A DNA stretch of 64,000 bases from Muriicola soli (GCF_004139715.1 NZ_CP035544.1:2731501-2795500), one strand, 5' to 3'. Positions 18,997-29,183 are shown, counted from the first letter of the stretch. Made by a program: numbers and translations. Notes: generated from the letters alone by a model not told the origin.

Positions 18997-19683
18997 TTAA
19001 GAAAATCGACGCTGAATCAGTGCGATAAATCTGGTAGCGTAATCATCTTTTCCCTCCCAGTTGTTGTATTCTGGTTTCACCATGTTGTCTATAAATGCCA
19101 TAGAGCGATCTACAGACTCAATCGTATTTAACTGAGACAGAACCCGGTTAAACTCCTCTGTACTGTCATTAAAAAGATGTTTTACAAAGGCCAGACGGTC
19201 ATTCAGGCCAATCACAATTTCTTTCTTGGTCAGCTTGTCATTAAGTGACCTTTCTTTTTCAGATTTTTCAGGAATTACCTGATCTGGTGTTACCTCATTA
19301 GCATCATTTTTCTGTACTTCCGTCTTTGCTACAAATTCGGCGAACAACTGCTCAATATTGACGTCCTTAGGCATTTCAGATACCATGTGCTTAATGGTGT
19401 CTATTCCGGGGGTCATGATATCCTCTTCATGGGGATTGTTTTCAGGAACTCCCTTATTTCCCGCCATAACGGCCGTAGCCATTTTTTCAAATTTTGAGGC
19501 AATCACGTTTTTCGAAACGTCAATTTCAATATCGTTCAATTTTTCTTCGATAAATTTCAATACTGCCAGCTTTTCGTACAGATTTTTAGCAGCTTCATAG
19601 AGCCCGGGAATATCATCCTTGTCCTGAGAGGTAATTATCTCGGTGGAGAGTTTTACCAGTTCCTCTTTCAGTTTACGCTTCAT
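18997..19683 (-). CDS. Conserved hypothetical protein, acidic/helical
   Basis: A 228-residue cytoplasmic protein without signal peptide or membrane segment. It is predicted helical and highly charged. The N-terminal 70 residues are amphipathic (EELVKLSTEIITSQDKDDIP), a low-complexity polar linker with proline and Glu/Lys lies at about 85-140, and the C-terminus has conserved-looking segments (IGLNDRLAFVKHLFND, YATRFIALIQRRFS). I recognise it only as the sort of protein found beside tdk/alr in flavobacteria and assign no function. It is divergent from tdk. Confidence 0.7.
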   Translation of the reverse strand: MKRKLKEELVKLSTEIITSQDKDDIPGLYEAAKNLYEKLAVLKFIEEKLNDIEIDVSKNVIASKFEKMATAVMAGNKGVPENNPHEEDIMTPGIDTIKHMVSEMPKDVNIEQLFAEFVAKTEVQKNDANEVTPDQVIPEKSEKERSLNDKLTKKEIVIGLNDRLAFVKHLFNDSTEEFNRVLSQLNTIESVDRSMAFIDNMVKPEYNNWEGKDDYATRFIALIQRRFS

Positions 19684-19786
19684 TTGCTTTTTTATTTTCT
19701 TCCCTGTAAAGGTCTGTCTTTTTTAATACTTTTATACTTATTTAATTCTAACGAAGGAAATCCCTTATTTCGTCTAAAATTACAAA

Positions 19787-20449
19787 ATGTTTCTCGAAAA
19801 CACTGTTAATCATAAAGAACAATTTGGGTGGATAGAGGTGATCAGCGGGTCAATGTTTTCGGGTAAAACAGAAGAACTTATCCGACGGCTGAAACGGGCC
19901 AAATTTGCCAAGCAAAAGGTGGAAATATTTAAGCCGATCATCGATACAAGGTACAGTGATGAACGGGTGGTTTCTCACGATGAGAATGAGATCAAATCTA
20001 CCCCTGTACCCTCCGCATCCCACATCAGAGCACTGGCAGAGGACTGTGATGTGGTAGGTATTGACGAGGCTCAATTTTTCGATGATGAGGTGGTGACGGT
20101 TTGCAATGACCTGGCCAATAAAGGGATCAGGGTAGTAGTAGCCGGTCTTGACATGGATTTTAAGGGCAATCCTTTTGGTCCTATGCCGGCTCTTATGGCC
20201 ACTGCGGAATACGTGACCAAAGTTCACGCCGTTTGCACCAGAACCGGGAACCTGGCCAATTACAGCTTTCGAAAATCTGATGATGAAAACCTTGTATTGT
20301 TAGGTGAAATCGAAGAGTATGAACCCCTGAGCAGGGCTGCATTTTTTAAAGCCATGTTAAAGGAAAAAGTGAATTTGATGGACGTTCAGGGAGAAGAAAT
20401 TTTGCCTCAACAAAATGCCAGTCAAAAATCAAAACATAAAAAATCATAG
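19787..20449 (+). CDS. tdk: Thymidine kinase (type II)
   Basis: ATP-dependent kinase for thymidine salvage, 220 residues. The P-loop is [15 protein letters not shown] near residue 24. The Walker-B-like DEAQFFDDE contains the catalytic Glu. The thymidine-binding loop is [14 protein letters not shown]. The zinc ribbon usual in type II enzymes (CxxC pairs) is reduced: only the single Cys of AVCTRTG remains in this region, and no C-terminal CxxC is seen. The C-terminal tail is basic (KSKHKKS). It lies upstream of alr in the same direction, 69 bp apart. Confidence 0.92.
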   Translation: MFLENTVNHKEQFGWIEVISGSMFSGKTEELIRRLKRAKFAKQKVEIFKPIIDTRYSDERVVSHDENEIKSTPVPSASHIRALAEDCDVVGIDEAQFFDDEVVTVCNDLANKGIRVVVAGLDMDFKGNPFGPMPALMATAEYVTKVHAVCTRTGNLANYSFRKSDDENLVLLGEIEEYEPLSRAAFFKAMLKEKVNLMDVQGEEILPQQNASQKSKHKKS

Positions 20450-20518
20450 CCTGTTCCGACCTGAAATTCGGACAGAATAATTCAATTTAAATGATGTACT
20501 TCCTATATCCTAGTTCCT

Positions 20519-21627
20519 ATGCAAGACACTCATGAGACGGTGCTCGAAATCAATTTAGGAGCGCTGGAACACAATTATCGATTTCTTCGCTCTAAAATTG
20601 ACCCTTCGACTAAATTTATGGGAGTTGTTAAAGCAACGGGCTACGGAAGTGACCCCCTGGTTATTGGCAGGAAACTGGAATCGTTAAAAATTGATGCCCT
20701 TGCAGTCGCTTACGCTTCAGAAGGAATACACCTGAGAAAAGGAGGAATTAAATGTCCTATTTTGGTTCTGCATCCACAGGAAGCGAATTTTGATGGTATA
20801 ATTAGCCATTGTCTGGAACCAAGCCTCTACAGCCCTAAGATCTTAAAGGCATTTCACAAGGTCGCAGGAGAGGCGTCCCAGAAAGATTATCCTGTCCATC
20901 TTAAATTTAATACCGGCCTGAATCGATTGGGCTTCTGGGAAAATGATGTGAATTACATCAAACAAGAATTGGGAGATTCCGGGGTCTTGAAGATCAAAGG
21001 AATTTTTCACATTTGGGTGCTTCGGAAGACTTGTCGGAAAAGGAATTTACTAATGGTCAGATCAAGGCATTTGAAGGTATTGTGGCCGAAGCAGAACAAG
21101 CACTTGGACCTATTCCTATTAAACACCTGCTCAACACCTCAGGCATTCTAAATTATCCCAAAGCTCAATGGGACATGGTCCGAAGTGGAATTGGATTGTA
21201 TGGTTTCGGGAACGATGCTAAATACGACTCTGAATTGTACCCTGTTGCCTCTCTAAAAACTATTATTTCACAATTACATCGCATTGAACCGGGGGAAACC
21301 GTAGGGTATAACCGCGCGTTTCGCGCAGAAGACTATAGAACTACGGCTACACTACCCTTGGGACATGCAGATGGTATAGGCCGACAATACGGCAACGGGA
21401 AGGCTTCTGTTATCATTCATGGGAATCGCGCTCCCATTATCGGAAATGTATGTATGGATATGCTAATGGTTGATGTCACCGGAATTGATTGTAAAGAAGG
21501 AGATGAAGTGACCCTTTTCGGAGAAGGCCAAAGTGCGGAACAATTTGCCTCTTTCGCAGGAACTATTTCTTATGAGTTGCTCACAGGCATCTCTCCGAGG
21601 ATAAGACGAATCTATAAGGAATATTAG
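20519..21627 (+). pseudogene. alr: Alanine racemase with a single-base frameshift
   Basis: Should make D-alanine for peptidoglycan. The first frame (from ATG 20519) has the PLP lysine in VVKATGYGSD and runs homologously to about base 21007. The rest of the enzyme continues in the +2 frame (SHLGASEDLSEK) to the stop at 21627, including the catalytic Tyr region GETVGYNRAFRA and the C-terminal NVCMDMLMVDV. Joining the frames needs one extra base in the T run 21003-21007 (GGAATTTTTCAC) and gives about 369 residues, the normal length. Both halves look fully conserved, so this may be a recent mutation, a recoding site or a sequence error. As written, the product would stop at 210 residues. Confidence 0.88.
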
Positions 21628-21718
21628 AAATTTATCTACTTTAGTATATCAAATATGTAGATCAATATTTGAACGCATGCGCTTAACAACCATTATTTAC
21701 TAATTTAAAACACAAACC

Positions 21719-22123
21719 ATGTTAAAAGAATTCAAGAAGTTTATTATGACTGGCAATGTCATTGAATTTGCCGTTGCTGTTATCCTGGCCGGGGCAGTAA
21801 GTCAGGTGGTCAACGGATTTGTCAAAGACATTGTAATGCCTGTAGTAGGTGAATTTACAGGAGGGGTCGACTTTGCCAATTTAAAATATGTGCTTACCGA
21901 AGCTTCAGGAGTTGCCGGAGAAGCCGGTGCTGTTGCTGAAAATGCTATCCGTTACGGAGCCTGGATCAATTCCATTGTCAACCTGATCATTGTTGGCTTT
22001 GTGCTGTTTATGATTATAAAGGCCTATAATAAAACTAAAAAACCACCAGCTCCGGCAGCACCGAAAGGTCCTAGCCAGGAAGAACTCTTAGCTGAAATCA
22101 GGGATCTTCTGAAAAAGCAGTAG
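21719..22123 (+). CDS. mscL: Large-conductance mechanosensitive channel, copy 1
   Basis: A 134-residue homopentameric inner-membrane channel that opens under osmotic downshock. The N-terminal amphipathic helix and first membrane segment are EFKKFIMTGNVIEFAVAVIL. The periplasmic loop is about residues 45-80, the second membrane segment is IVNLIIVGFVLFMIIKAYN, and the cytoplasmic tail is QEELLAEIRDLLKKQ. A second copy at 51073-51474 differs at about 11 positions. It sits 91 bp after alr and ends in a strong terminator. Confidence 0.95.
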   Translation: MLKEFKKFIMTGNVIEFAVAVILAGAVSQVVNGFVKDIVMPVVGEFTGGVDFANLKYVLTEASGVAGEAGAVAENAIRYGAWINSIVNLIIVGFVLFMIIKAYNKTKKPPAPAAPKGPSQEELLAEIRDLLKKQ

Positions 22124-22179
22124 ATAAAATACACCTGTATCATACAGGCAAACCGCTATACTACTAGCAAAAATTAAAG

Positions 22180-22221
22180 CCCTTTGTCTGGCCACGCAGC
22201 CCGGACAAAGGGTATTTTTTT
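22180..22221 (+). terminator. Terminator after mscL copy 1
   Basis: Stem CCCTTTGTC / GACAAAGGG (9 bp, 15-nt loop) followed by TATTTTTTT at 22213-22221. Confidence 0.85.
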
Positions 22222-22270
22222 GTTATTTATCTAACAAGTTGTGATATTCCTACAAAACTATAGGGCTTTC

Positions 22271-22301
22271 TTGTGCTACATAACCCTTTCTATTACCTTT
22301 G
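22271..22301 (+). promoter_or_regulatory. Promoter of asd
   Basis: TTG at 22271-22273, a 20-nt spacer and TACCTTTG at 22294-22301, an exact TAnnTTTG match 20 bp before the ATG. The leader would be about 14 nt. Confidence 0.8.
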
Positions 22302-22321
22302 CCCCACAAAAATAAGGTGAT

Positions 22322-23311
22322 ATGAAAGTAGCAGTTGTAGGAGCCACGGGTATGGTAGGAGAGGTTATGCTAAAAGTATTGGGAGAGCGCAACTTTCCTG
22401 TTTCAGAACTACTTCTTGTAGCATCTGAAAGGTCTAAGGGAAAAACACTCAGCTTCAAAGGAAAATCATATACTGTAATTACACTGCAAGAAGCAGTAGC
22501 CGAGAAACCGGATCTCGCCATATTTTCTGCAGGGGGTGAGACTTCTATGGAGTGGGCACCTAAATTTGCAGCTGTTGGCACTACAGTTGTTGATAATTCA
22601 TCTGCCTGGAGGATGGATCCGAATATAAAACTAGTGGTCCCTGAGATTAACGCACATGTGTTAACCAAAAAGGACAAAATCATTGCCAATCCCAATTGCT
22701 CCACCATTCAGTTGGTCCTGGTCCTTGCTCCTCTTCATAAAGCTTACACCATGAAAAGAGTGGTCATTTCTACCTATCAGTCGGTTAGTGGAACAGGAGT
22801 GAAAGCCGTACAGCAAATGGAAAATGAAGTGGCTGGTCGCAAGACTGAAATGGCCTATCCCTATCCTATACATCGTAATGCACTACCCCATTGTGATGTC
22901 TTCATGGAAAACGGATACACCAAGGAAGAAATGAAACTTGCCAGGGAGCCGAAAAAAATACTCGGTGATGACAGTTTTCACATTACCGCAACAGCCGTCA
23001 GAATACCTACTGCAGGAGGGCACTCCGAATCGGTTAACGTCACCTTTGAAATGGATTTTACCTTGCAGGAGGTAAGGCAACTGCTAAATGAGACCCCGGG
23101 AGTGATTGTCCAGGATAATCCGGAGACCAATACCTATCCGATGCCTATTTACGCACATGACAAGGATGATGTATTCGTAGGGCGCATCAGAAGAGACGAA
23201 TCACTTCCCAATTCTCTTAATATGTGGATCGTCGCTGATAATTTAAGGAAAGGGGCTGCTACCAATGCGGTGCAAATAGCCGAATATCTCGTTCAAAACA
23301 ACCTGGTCTGA
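22322..23311 (+). CDS. asd: Aspartate-semialdehyde dehydrogenase
   Basis: NADPH-dependent reduction of aspartyl phosphate to aspartate semialdehyde, the branch point to lysine/diaminopimelate, methionine and threonine. The 329 residues show the Rossmann loop VVGATGMVGEV, DNSSAWRMD, the catalytic Cys126 in IANPNCSTIQL, the structural segment YQSVSGTGVKA, and the active-site His in RIPTAGGHSES. The length and motifs are standard for the Gram-positive/Bacteroidetes subtype. Confidence 0.95.
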   Translation: MKVAVVGATGMVGEVMLKVLGERNFPVSELLLVASERSKGKTLSFKGKSYTVITLQEAVAEKPDLAIFSAGGETSMEWAPKFAAVGTTVVDNSSAWRMDPNIKLVVPEINAHVLTKKDKIIANPNCSTIQLVLVLAPLHKAYTMKRVVISTYQSVSGTGVKAVQQMENEVAGRKTEMAYPYPIHRNALPHCDVFMENGYTKEEMKLAREPKKILGDDSFHITATAVRIPTAGGHSESVNVTFEMDFTLQEVRQLLNETPGVIVQDNPETNTYPMPIYAHDKDDVFVGRIRRDESLPNSLNMWIVADNLRKGAATNAVQIAEYLVQNNLV

Positions 23312-23347
23312 AAAGGGCCATAAATTCTGTTAAAAAGTCCGCTCCCC

Positions 23348-23379
23348 TTGCCATTACAGAAGAAATTAAGGTATTTTTG
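23348..23379 (+). promoter_or_regulatory. Promoter of the prolyl oligopeptidase gene
   Basis: TTG at 23348-23350, a 21-nt spacer and TATTTTTG at 23372-23379, matching TAnnTTTG exactly, 20 bp before the ATG at 23400. Confidence 0.78.
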
Positions 23380-23399
23380 CGCCTCAATAAAATATCCTT

Positions 23400-25556
23400 A
23401 TGAAAAAAATTGCCTTGGTCCTTTTAGCCCTGACTGCCTTTATGGCCTGTAAAAATGAATCAACCTCAGAAAGATTACTTGTGAATTATCCGATGACTCA
23501 AAAAGTGGATACTGTCGATACTTATTTTGATGTTGACGTTCCTGATCCATATCGCTGGCTGGAAGATGACAGGAGCGCAGAAACCGAGGAGTGGGTGAAG
23601 ACCCAGAATGATGTTACGTTTAAATATCTGGAAAGCATTCCCTTCAGGGAAGACTTGAAAAACCGGATGGAAAAATTATGGAATTACGAAAAGTTAAGCG
23701 CCCCGTTTAAGGAAGGTAACTATACCTACTATTACAAAAATGATGGCCTGCAAAACCAAAGTGTGGTTTATCGCAAGAAAGACGACGGTAAAGAAGAAGT
23801 TTTCTTAGACCCCAACACCTTTTCTGAAGATGGGACAACCTCACTTGCCGGTCTTAGTTTCAGCAAAGACGGATCTTTGGCAGCCTATCTCATCTCAGAA
23901 GGGGGTAGCGACTGGAGAAAAGCTATTGTACTTGATACAGAGTCGATGGAAATTCTCGAAGACACCTTATCTGATATTAAATTTAGCGGCCTTGCGTGGA
24001 AAGGGAATGAAGGTTTCTACTATTCTAGCTATGACAAGCCCGAAGGCAGCGAACTCTCTGCCAAGACAGATCAGCATAAGTTGTATTACCATACGCTGGG
24101 TACAAAACAAGCTGATGATAAATTGATCTATGGAGGAATACTTCCCGAAAAACACAGGTATGTTTCTGCAAGTGTAACTGAAGATGAACGCTTTCTGGTC
24201 GTGTACCCAAGAACAACTACCTCCGGAAATAAGATGCTGATCAGAGATCTTTCAGATCCCAACGCCCTTTTTATTACTGTTTTAGATGACGCTGATTCGG
24301 ATAGTTATGTGATTGACAGTGAGGGCACCACCCTTTTTATTCAGACCAATAGGGATGCTCCTAACCAAAAGGTTGTGCGAGTAGATGCGTCAAACCCCAA
24401 GCCGGAGAACTGGGAAGATGTTATTCCTGAAACAGAAAACGTGCTCAATGCAAATACTGGAAGTGGATACATCTTTGCGGAGTATATGATTGATGCCATT
24501 TCCAAAGTACTCCAATACAATACCAAAGGCGAATTGATCAGGGAAGTTGATCTGCCCGGAATTGGAAGCGCAGGAGGTTTCTATGGTAAAAAAGAAGCGG
24601 AAACCCTCTATTTTTCCTTTACCAATTACAATACGCCAAGCTCTATTTATAAATTTGATCCTGCAAGCGGAGAATACAGCACATATTGGAAACCTGAAAT
24701 CGATTTTAATCCTTCTGACTACGAATCAAAGCAGGTATTCTATACATCTAAGGACGGTACCAAAGTCCCTATGATCATAACTTTTAAGAAAGGCACAGCA
24801 TTAAATGGTAAAAACCCAACCATCCTCTACGGCTACGGGGGGTTTAATGTAAGCCTTACTCCTTCCTTCAGTGTCTTAAATGCAATCTGGATGGAACAGG
24901 GAGGGGTGTACGCCGTTCCTAACTTAAGAGGAGGTGGCGAATACGGAAAGAAATGGCACGATGCGGGAACCAAAATGAAGAAGCAAAATGTTTTCGACGA
25001 TTTTATCGCTGCAGCAGAATATCTAATCGAAAATAACTATACCTCAAAAGATTATCTGGCCATCCGCGGTGGTTCTAATGGCGGTCTGCTTGTTGGTGCA
25101 ACGATGACACAGCGACCAGACCTGATGAAAGTTGCTCTCCCGGCAGTTGGGGTGCTCGACATGTTGCGTTATCATACTTTTACGGCAGGTGCCGGATGGG
25201 CATATGATTATGGAACTGCAGTAGACAACCCTGAAATGTTTGAATATCTGAAGGGGTATTCGCCTCTTCACAATATTCAAGAGGGCGTTGAGTATCCGGC
25301 TACGCTGGTCACCACAGGGGACCATGATGACCGGGTTGTTCCTGCGCATAGTTTTAAGTTTGCCGCTACGCTACAGGAAAATCAGGCAGGGGATAATCCT
25401 ACTCTGATCCGTATTGAGACTAATGCTGGTCATGGGGCGGGTACCCCTATCAGCAAGACGATAGAACAATATGCTGATATCTTCGCGTTTACTTTTTATA
25501 ATATGGGCTTTGATACTTTGCCAAACCAAAAAGTATTAAAAGAATTTAAAGATTAG
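23400..25556 (+). CDS. Prolyl oligopeptidase family (S9A) lipoprotein
   Basis: A 718-residue serine peptidase that should cut after proline in short peptides. The N-terminus is a lipoprotein signal ([17 protein letters not shown]; lipobox ending at Cys17), so it is anchored in the periplasm or outer membrane. The beta-propeller domain spans about 35-430, starting with [19 protein letters not shown]. The hydrolase domain carries [13 protein letters not shown], the nucleophile Ser559 in [11 protein letters not shown], the Asp in GDHDDRVVP and the His in NAGHGAG. It forms a single-gene unit between its own promoter and a terminator. Confidence 0.94.
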   Translation: MKKIALVLLALTAFMACKNESTSERLLVNYPMTQKVDTVDTYFDVDVPDPYRWLEDDRSAETEEWVKTQNDVTFKYLESIPFREDLKNRMEKLWNYEKLSAPFKEGNYTYYYKNDGLQNQSVVYRKKDDGKEEVFLDPNTFSEDGTTSLAGLSFSKDGSLAAYLISEGGSDWRKAIVLDTESMEILEDTLSDIKFSGLAWKGNEGFYYSSYDKPEGSELSAKTDQHKLYYHTLGTKQADDKLIYGGILPEKHRYVSASVTEDERFLVVYPRTTTSGNKMLIRDLSDPNALFITVLDDADSDSYVIDSEGTTLFIQTNRDAPNQKVVRVDASNPKPENWEDVIPETENVLNANTGSGYIFAEYMIDAISKVLQYNTKGELIREVDLPGIGSAGGFYGKKEAETLYFSFTNYNTPSSIYKFDPASGEYSTYWKPEIDFNPSDYESKQVFYTSKDGTKVPMIITFKKGTALNGKNPTILYGYGGFNVSLTPSFSVLNAIWMEQGGVYAVPNLRGGGEYGKKWHDAGTKMKKQNVFDDFIAAAEYLIENNYTSKDYLAIRGGSNGGLLVGATMTQRPDLMKVALPAVGVLDMLRYHTFTAGAGWAYDYGTAVDNPEMFEYLKGYSPLHNIQEGVEYPATLVTTGDHDDRVVPAHSFKFAATLQENQAGDNPTLIRIETNAGHGAGTPISKTIEQYADIFAFTFYNMGFDTLPNQKVLKEFKD

Positions 25557-25575
25557 TCTCCCTGAGGGTTGATTT

Positions 25576-25605
25576 AAATCCGTTTCTTTGGAGACGGATT
25601 TTTTT
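25576..25605 (+). terminator. Terminator after the prolyl oligopeptidase gene
   Basis: An 11-bp stem AAATCCGTTTC / GAGACGGATTT (one G-T pair) with a TTTG loop, ending in seven T residues at 25599-25605. It excludes the longer TTG-initiated frame of the following ABC gene. Confidence 0.9.
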
Positions 25606-25629
25606 AATGGAATCCGGGAAAGCGGGCTT

Positions 25630-26610
25630 ATGTTACAAGTAAATAATCTTTCTTTTGCTTACGAGGCAGTCAAGGTGCTGAAAGGTATTTCCTTTGAAAT
25701 TGCTCAAGGAGAGCACGTAGCGGTGATGGGGGAAAGTGGTTGCGGAAAAAGTACCCTGTTAAAATTGATCTACGGCTTGCTTACTCCTGGCGAAGGGGAA
25801 ATCTCGTGGCGAAACGAGCAGGTAAAGGGACCGCTTTACAAATTGGTGCCGGGGGAATCCTACATGAAGTACCTTTCACAGGAATTTGATCTCATGCCAT
25901 TTACAACGGTTGCGGAAAATATCAGTGAACACCTCTCCGTTTTTTATCCTGAACAGTTAAAGCAACGAACAGAAGAGCTTCTGGAAATGATAGAAATGAC
26001 CTCTGAAGCTCAGGTGAAGGTTAAAAACCTTAGCGGTGGCCAGCAGCAAAGAGTTGCCCTGGCAAGGGTTCTGGCACAAAAGCCCGACATTTTATTGTTA
26101 GACGAACCTTTCAGCCATATTGATAATTTTCGGAAAAACAGCCTGAGGCGTAATCTTTTCAAATACCTCAAAGAGGAGAACATCAGCTGTCTTACCGCAA
26201 CTCACGACCATCTGGATGTTTTGCCTTTCGCAGATCGGATCCTCGTGCTTAAGGACAAAGAATTACTGGTAGATGGCGAAACAAACAAGGTATTTGAATC
26301 CCCGAAGAATTTTTATGTAGCCAGTCTGTTTGGAGAAGCCAATGTGCTCCCCATCACAGTCCTGAAATCCTATGCCGATACCAAAAGAAATATAATTGTT
26401 TATGCCCACGAATTTAAAGTGGCCAATTCTTCCGGCCTTGCTACCCGGGTAAAGAAGCTATATCCTATGGGAGGGTACTTTCTCGTAGAAGGAGAATCTG
26501 AAGACGGGAAGATCTATTTTCACTCCGAAAAACCACTGAAAATAAATGCCAAAGTCTACCTTAATGTAGCCATAGAAACCATCAACAAACGATTGAGGGA
26601 AATTAACTAA
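25630..26610 (+). CDS. ABC transporter ATP-binding protein (orphan)
   Basis: A 326-residue ATPase from ATG 25630 (an in-frame TTG at 25588 falls inside the terminator). Walker A is MGESGCGKSTLLK, the Q-loop is YLSQEFDLMPF, the signature LSGGQQQRVALARVL, Walker B ILLLDEPFSHID, and the H-loop ATHDHLDVL. About 100 residues follow the ATPase core, as in the PotA/FbpC-type subunits of spermidine/iron importers. No permease or binding-protein gene adjoins it, so its transport partner is elsewhere or it has another role. The stop overlaps the convergent GntP gene by 4 bases (26607-26610). Confidence 0.88.
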   Translation: MLQVNNLSFAYEAVKVLKGISFEIAQGEHVAVMGESGCGKSTLLKLIYGLLTPGEGEISWRNEQVKGPLYKLVPGESYMKYLSQEFDLMPFTTVAENISEHLSVFYPEQLKQRTEELLEMIEMTSEAQVKVKNLSGGQQQRVALARVLAQKPDILLLDEPFSHIDNFRKNSLRRNLFKYLKEENISCLTATHDHLDVLPFADRILVLKDKELLVDGETNKVFESPKNFYVASLFGEANVLPITVLKSYADTKRNIIVYAHEFKVANSSGLATRVKKLYPMGGYFLVEGESEDGKIYFHSEKPLKINAKVYLNVAIETINKRLREIN

Positions 26611-27941
26611 GAAAAGAGAAGGGAAGCTATAAAAACGCTAACAGCCCCGGTAATTCCGAGAACGGCAGTTCCCAATCCAAATAGTCGATATCCTGTTTTC
26701 ACATTCATTCCGCTCATTTGTGTAACCACCCAGAAAAAACTATCATTAGCGTGGGAGACCATCGCAGATCCCGAACCAATAGCCACTACCACCAGAGCTT
26801 TTTGAATTTCTGTTTCATATCCCAGCGAGGGCATCATAGGGGCAATGATAGATGCCGTAGTGACTAGTGCCACAGTAGATGATCCCTGGGCCGTTTTAAG
26901 AGCCGCCGCCAGAATAAAAGGAAGAAATATCCCGATATTGAGATCTTGCAAGGCATTACCCAGCAGCTCCGCAATACCGGACATTTGAAGTACAGTACCA
27001 AAAATCCCGCCTGCCCCTGTGATCAGAAGAATTGAAGCCCCATCTTTGATTGCCTTGCCTACCCAGCCTGCAGAAGAAAGCATATCCTTATTGAGTTTCT
27101 TTGGCAAAAACAAGCACAAAAACACCCCTATCAGCAGAGCAATAACAGGCTCTCCTACGAAGCTAATTATTTGAAATGCCAGGGACAATTCACCTTCCAC
27201 CTGTACTACCAATACGGATTTGAGTACAATAAGAACAATGGGAACAAGGATAGGTAGTGAAGACTTCATTATCCCGGGAGCTTCTTCTGAATTCCTATTT
27301 TCCTCAATGCCAGACTCGTCCCCGTCATCAGGATCAATATAGGTGCGCGAGGCGTATTTAGAGGCAAAAATAATTCCTGCGGTTAGTGCCACAAGACTCA
27401 CAGGAATCCCAAATGCAATTACCAGTCCCAGATTGGCTTCCAGGATGCCAGCTGCAGCGATCGGACCGGGTGTGGGAGGTACCATCGTATGCGAGGCCAT
27501 CAGGCCGAGGCCAAGGGCAATAGCCGCACCTGCAAGAGAAATTTTTGCCTTTTTACTCAAGCCTTTATTAAGCGGGTGCAGAAGCATAAAACCACTATCC
27601 GCAAAAACCGGAATAGATACGATGTACCCAATTACTCCCATGGCTAAAGGAATACGTTTTTTACCAATCAGGGAAAGTACCTTCATAGCGATAGTCTGAG
27701 CCCCTCCTGTATTTTCAAGGAATGCCCCAATGATCACTCCCAGAACGATGATCAGACCAATTTTACCCAGGGTCCCCCCGAAGCCCTCATTTATTGCAAC
27801 CGTAATTTCTGATAAGGGCATACCGGCAAAAAATCCGTAGGCAATAGAAATAATCAGAAGGGCGAGAAAAGGGTGTACTTTGAGTCGAGTTGTCAGCAGA
27901 ACAATACACAGTACCGCTATTATCAGGTAAAGTATTTCCAT
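26607..27941 (-). CDS. GntP family permease (gluconate/organic acid:H+ symporter)
   Basis: A 444-residue inner-membrane protein with 12-14 hydrophobic segments. Family segments include GFGGTLGKIGLIIVLGVIIG, VFADSGFMLLHPL and the C-terminal MSGMNVKTGYRLF. Members import gluconate, D-glycerate or related sugar acids. No gluconate kinase or dehydratase genes are adjacent, so the substrate is open. Confidence 0.9.
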   Translation of the reverse strand: MEILYLIIAVLCIVLLTTRLKVHPFLALLIISIAYGFFAGMPLSEITVAINEGFGGTLGKIGLIIVLGVIIGAFLENTGGAQTIAMKVLSLIGKKRIPLAMGVIGYIVSIPVFADSGFMLLHPLNKGLSKKAKISLAGAAIALGLGLMASHTMVPPTPGPIAAAGILEANLGLVIAFGIPVSLVALTAGIIFASKYASRTYIDPDDGDESGIEENRNSEEAPGIMKSSLPILVPIVLIVLKSVLVVQVEGELSLAFQIISFVGEPVIALLIGVFLCLFLPKKLNKDMLSSAGWVGKAIKDGASILLITGAGGIFGTVLQMSGIAELLGNALQDLNIGIFLPFILAAALKTAQGSSTVALVTTASIIAPMMPSLGYETEIQKALVVVAIGSGSAMVSHANDSFFWVVTQMSGMNVKTGYRLFGLGTAVLGITGAVSVFIASLLFS

Positions 27942-28034
27942 TAGATCATCCGGATTTAATCAAGGTGCCGGTCTGACTAAAATACGTATTTCCTGATATA
28001 CTGCTTAAGGGGAATAATTGTAGAACAAAGGTGG

Positions 28035-29147
28035 CTATACCAATTGGGCTAAATCCCTTCCAACGCTACTGCCAATGGCAATACCCATGCCCCCCAGACG
28101 AACCCCGTAGAATACCCGATCTGATTGCCTTTTTACAATAGGTTTTTTCTTAGATCCAACGCCCATAATTCCGCTCCAACGCCGATCTATTTCGAAAGAA
28201 GTTTCAGGAAGTATAACTTCATGTAAAAGGCGTTCAAGTTCGTTCTGAATTAGATCTGTCAAACCTAATTCCTCAGTTTCCTCTCCCCTGAAATTGAGAT
28301 TGCGCCCACCACCAAAAAGGATCCTATCTTCGACGTTCCTGAAATAATAATACCCCTTATCAAAATGAAAAGTTCCCTGTATTTGCAAGTCAGGAATCGG
28401 TTTGGTGATCAGGACCTGTGCTCTGGCGGGTTGAAGATCACTCTCCAACCATTTGGCAGCAAAGCCGTTGGTTGCTACGATTAATTTCTCTGTTCTGAAA
28501 TCCAGGTCTTTTGTGCGTACACTTATGCCGTGAGCATCCTCTTCGTGGTTTAAGACCTCCATTGCGTTGAAGATTTGAATTCCCGAGGCTTGTACCTTGG
28601 CCTGCATAGCGGCCATCATAAGACCGGTATCAATCTGACCTTCAAATGGGTTGGTAATATAGTGGGGCCCAACCCTAGAAAAGCCAAAGGTATTTGGCTG
28701 CAGCACAAAAGCAGGGCTTTTGAATACTGGGCTTAAAAGATCATTGACTAGTTCAAGTTTGGCCTTGCACTGCTCAAATAGCTCCTTATCCTTGTCCAAA
28801 AAAAGTTCGTGCCCTCCCCATTGATGAAAGTTCAATGCTCTATCTCCCAATGCTGACCGCAGTAATTCGATTCCCTCAAAACGCTTTTTCACCAAAGCGA
28901 GTACTTCCTCCGGACTGTGTTGTTCAAGGTCATAAAGTATCTCAGAAATACTACCAAAACAGGCAAAGCCCGCATTTTTTGTACTTGCTCCCCGGGGAAG
29001 TATCCCTCTTTCAAGGACCACTATTTTAGCTTTGGGATATTTTCTCCTCAGTTCAAGGGCACAGGATAGTCCTACGATACCACTACCTACAATGGTATAG
29101 TCGATCCCTTTAAACCAGGTACTGTATTCCCAATGGCTGAGGTTCAT
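28035..29147 (-). CDS. FAD-dependent oxidoreductase, DAO/glycine-oxidase family
   Basis: A 370-residue flavoprotein. The dinucleotide-binding fold is DYTIVGSGIVGLSCALELRR near residues 17-36, followed by VLERGILPRGASTKNAGFAC, the family motif that covers the flavin. The C-terminus has RRWSGIMGVGSKKKP and GVRLGGMGIAIGSSVG. It should oxidise an amino acid or related amine; the substrate is unknown. It is separated from accC by a hairpin. Confidence 0.88.
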   Translation of the reverse strand: MNLSHWEYSTWFKGIDYTIVGSGIVGLSCALELRRKYPKAKIVVLERGILPRGASTKNAGFACFGSISEILYDLEQHSPEEVLALVKKRFEGIELLRSALGDRALNFHQWGGHELFLDKDKELFEQCKAKLELVNDLLSPVFKSPAFVLQPNTFGFSRVGPHYITNPFEGQIDTGLMMAAMQAKVQASGIQIFNAMEVLNHEEDAHGISVRTKDLDFRTEKLIVATNGFAAKWLESDLQPARAQVLITKPIPDLQIQGTFHFDKGYYYFRNVEDRILFGGGRNLNFRGEETEELGLTDLIQNELERLLHEVILPETSFEIDRRWSGIMGVGSKKKPIVKRQSDRVFYGVRLGGMGIAIGSSVGRDLAQLV

Positions 29148-29149
29148 TA

Positions 29150-29178
29150 GAATAGAAACTCCGGCGCTTGCCGGAGTT
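29150..29178 (-). terminator. Hairpin terminator between accC and the FAD oxidoreductase
   Basis: Perfect 9-bp stem AACTCCGGC / GCCGGAGTT with a 4-nt loop on the minus strand, just past the accC stop. The T run is weak (GTTTCTATT), so termination may be partial. Confidence 0.68.
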
Positions 29179-29183
29179 ATAAT

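Noticed and set aside
21013-21627. Second part of alanine racemase as a separate gene
   Set aside because: It starts at an internal TTG, lacks the PLP lysine and continues the first frame exactly after a one-base correction.
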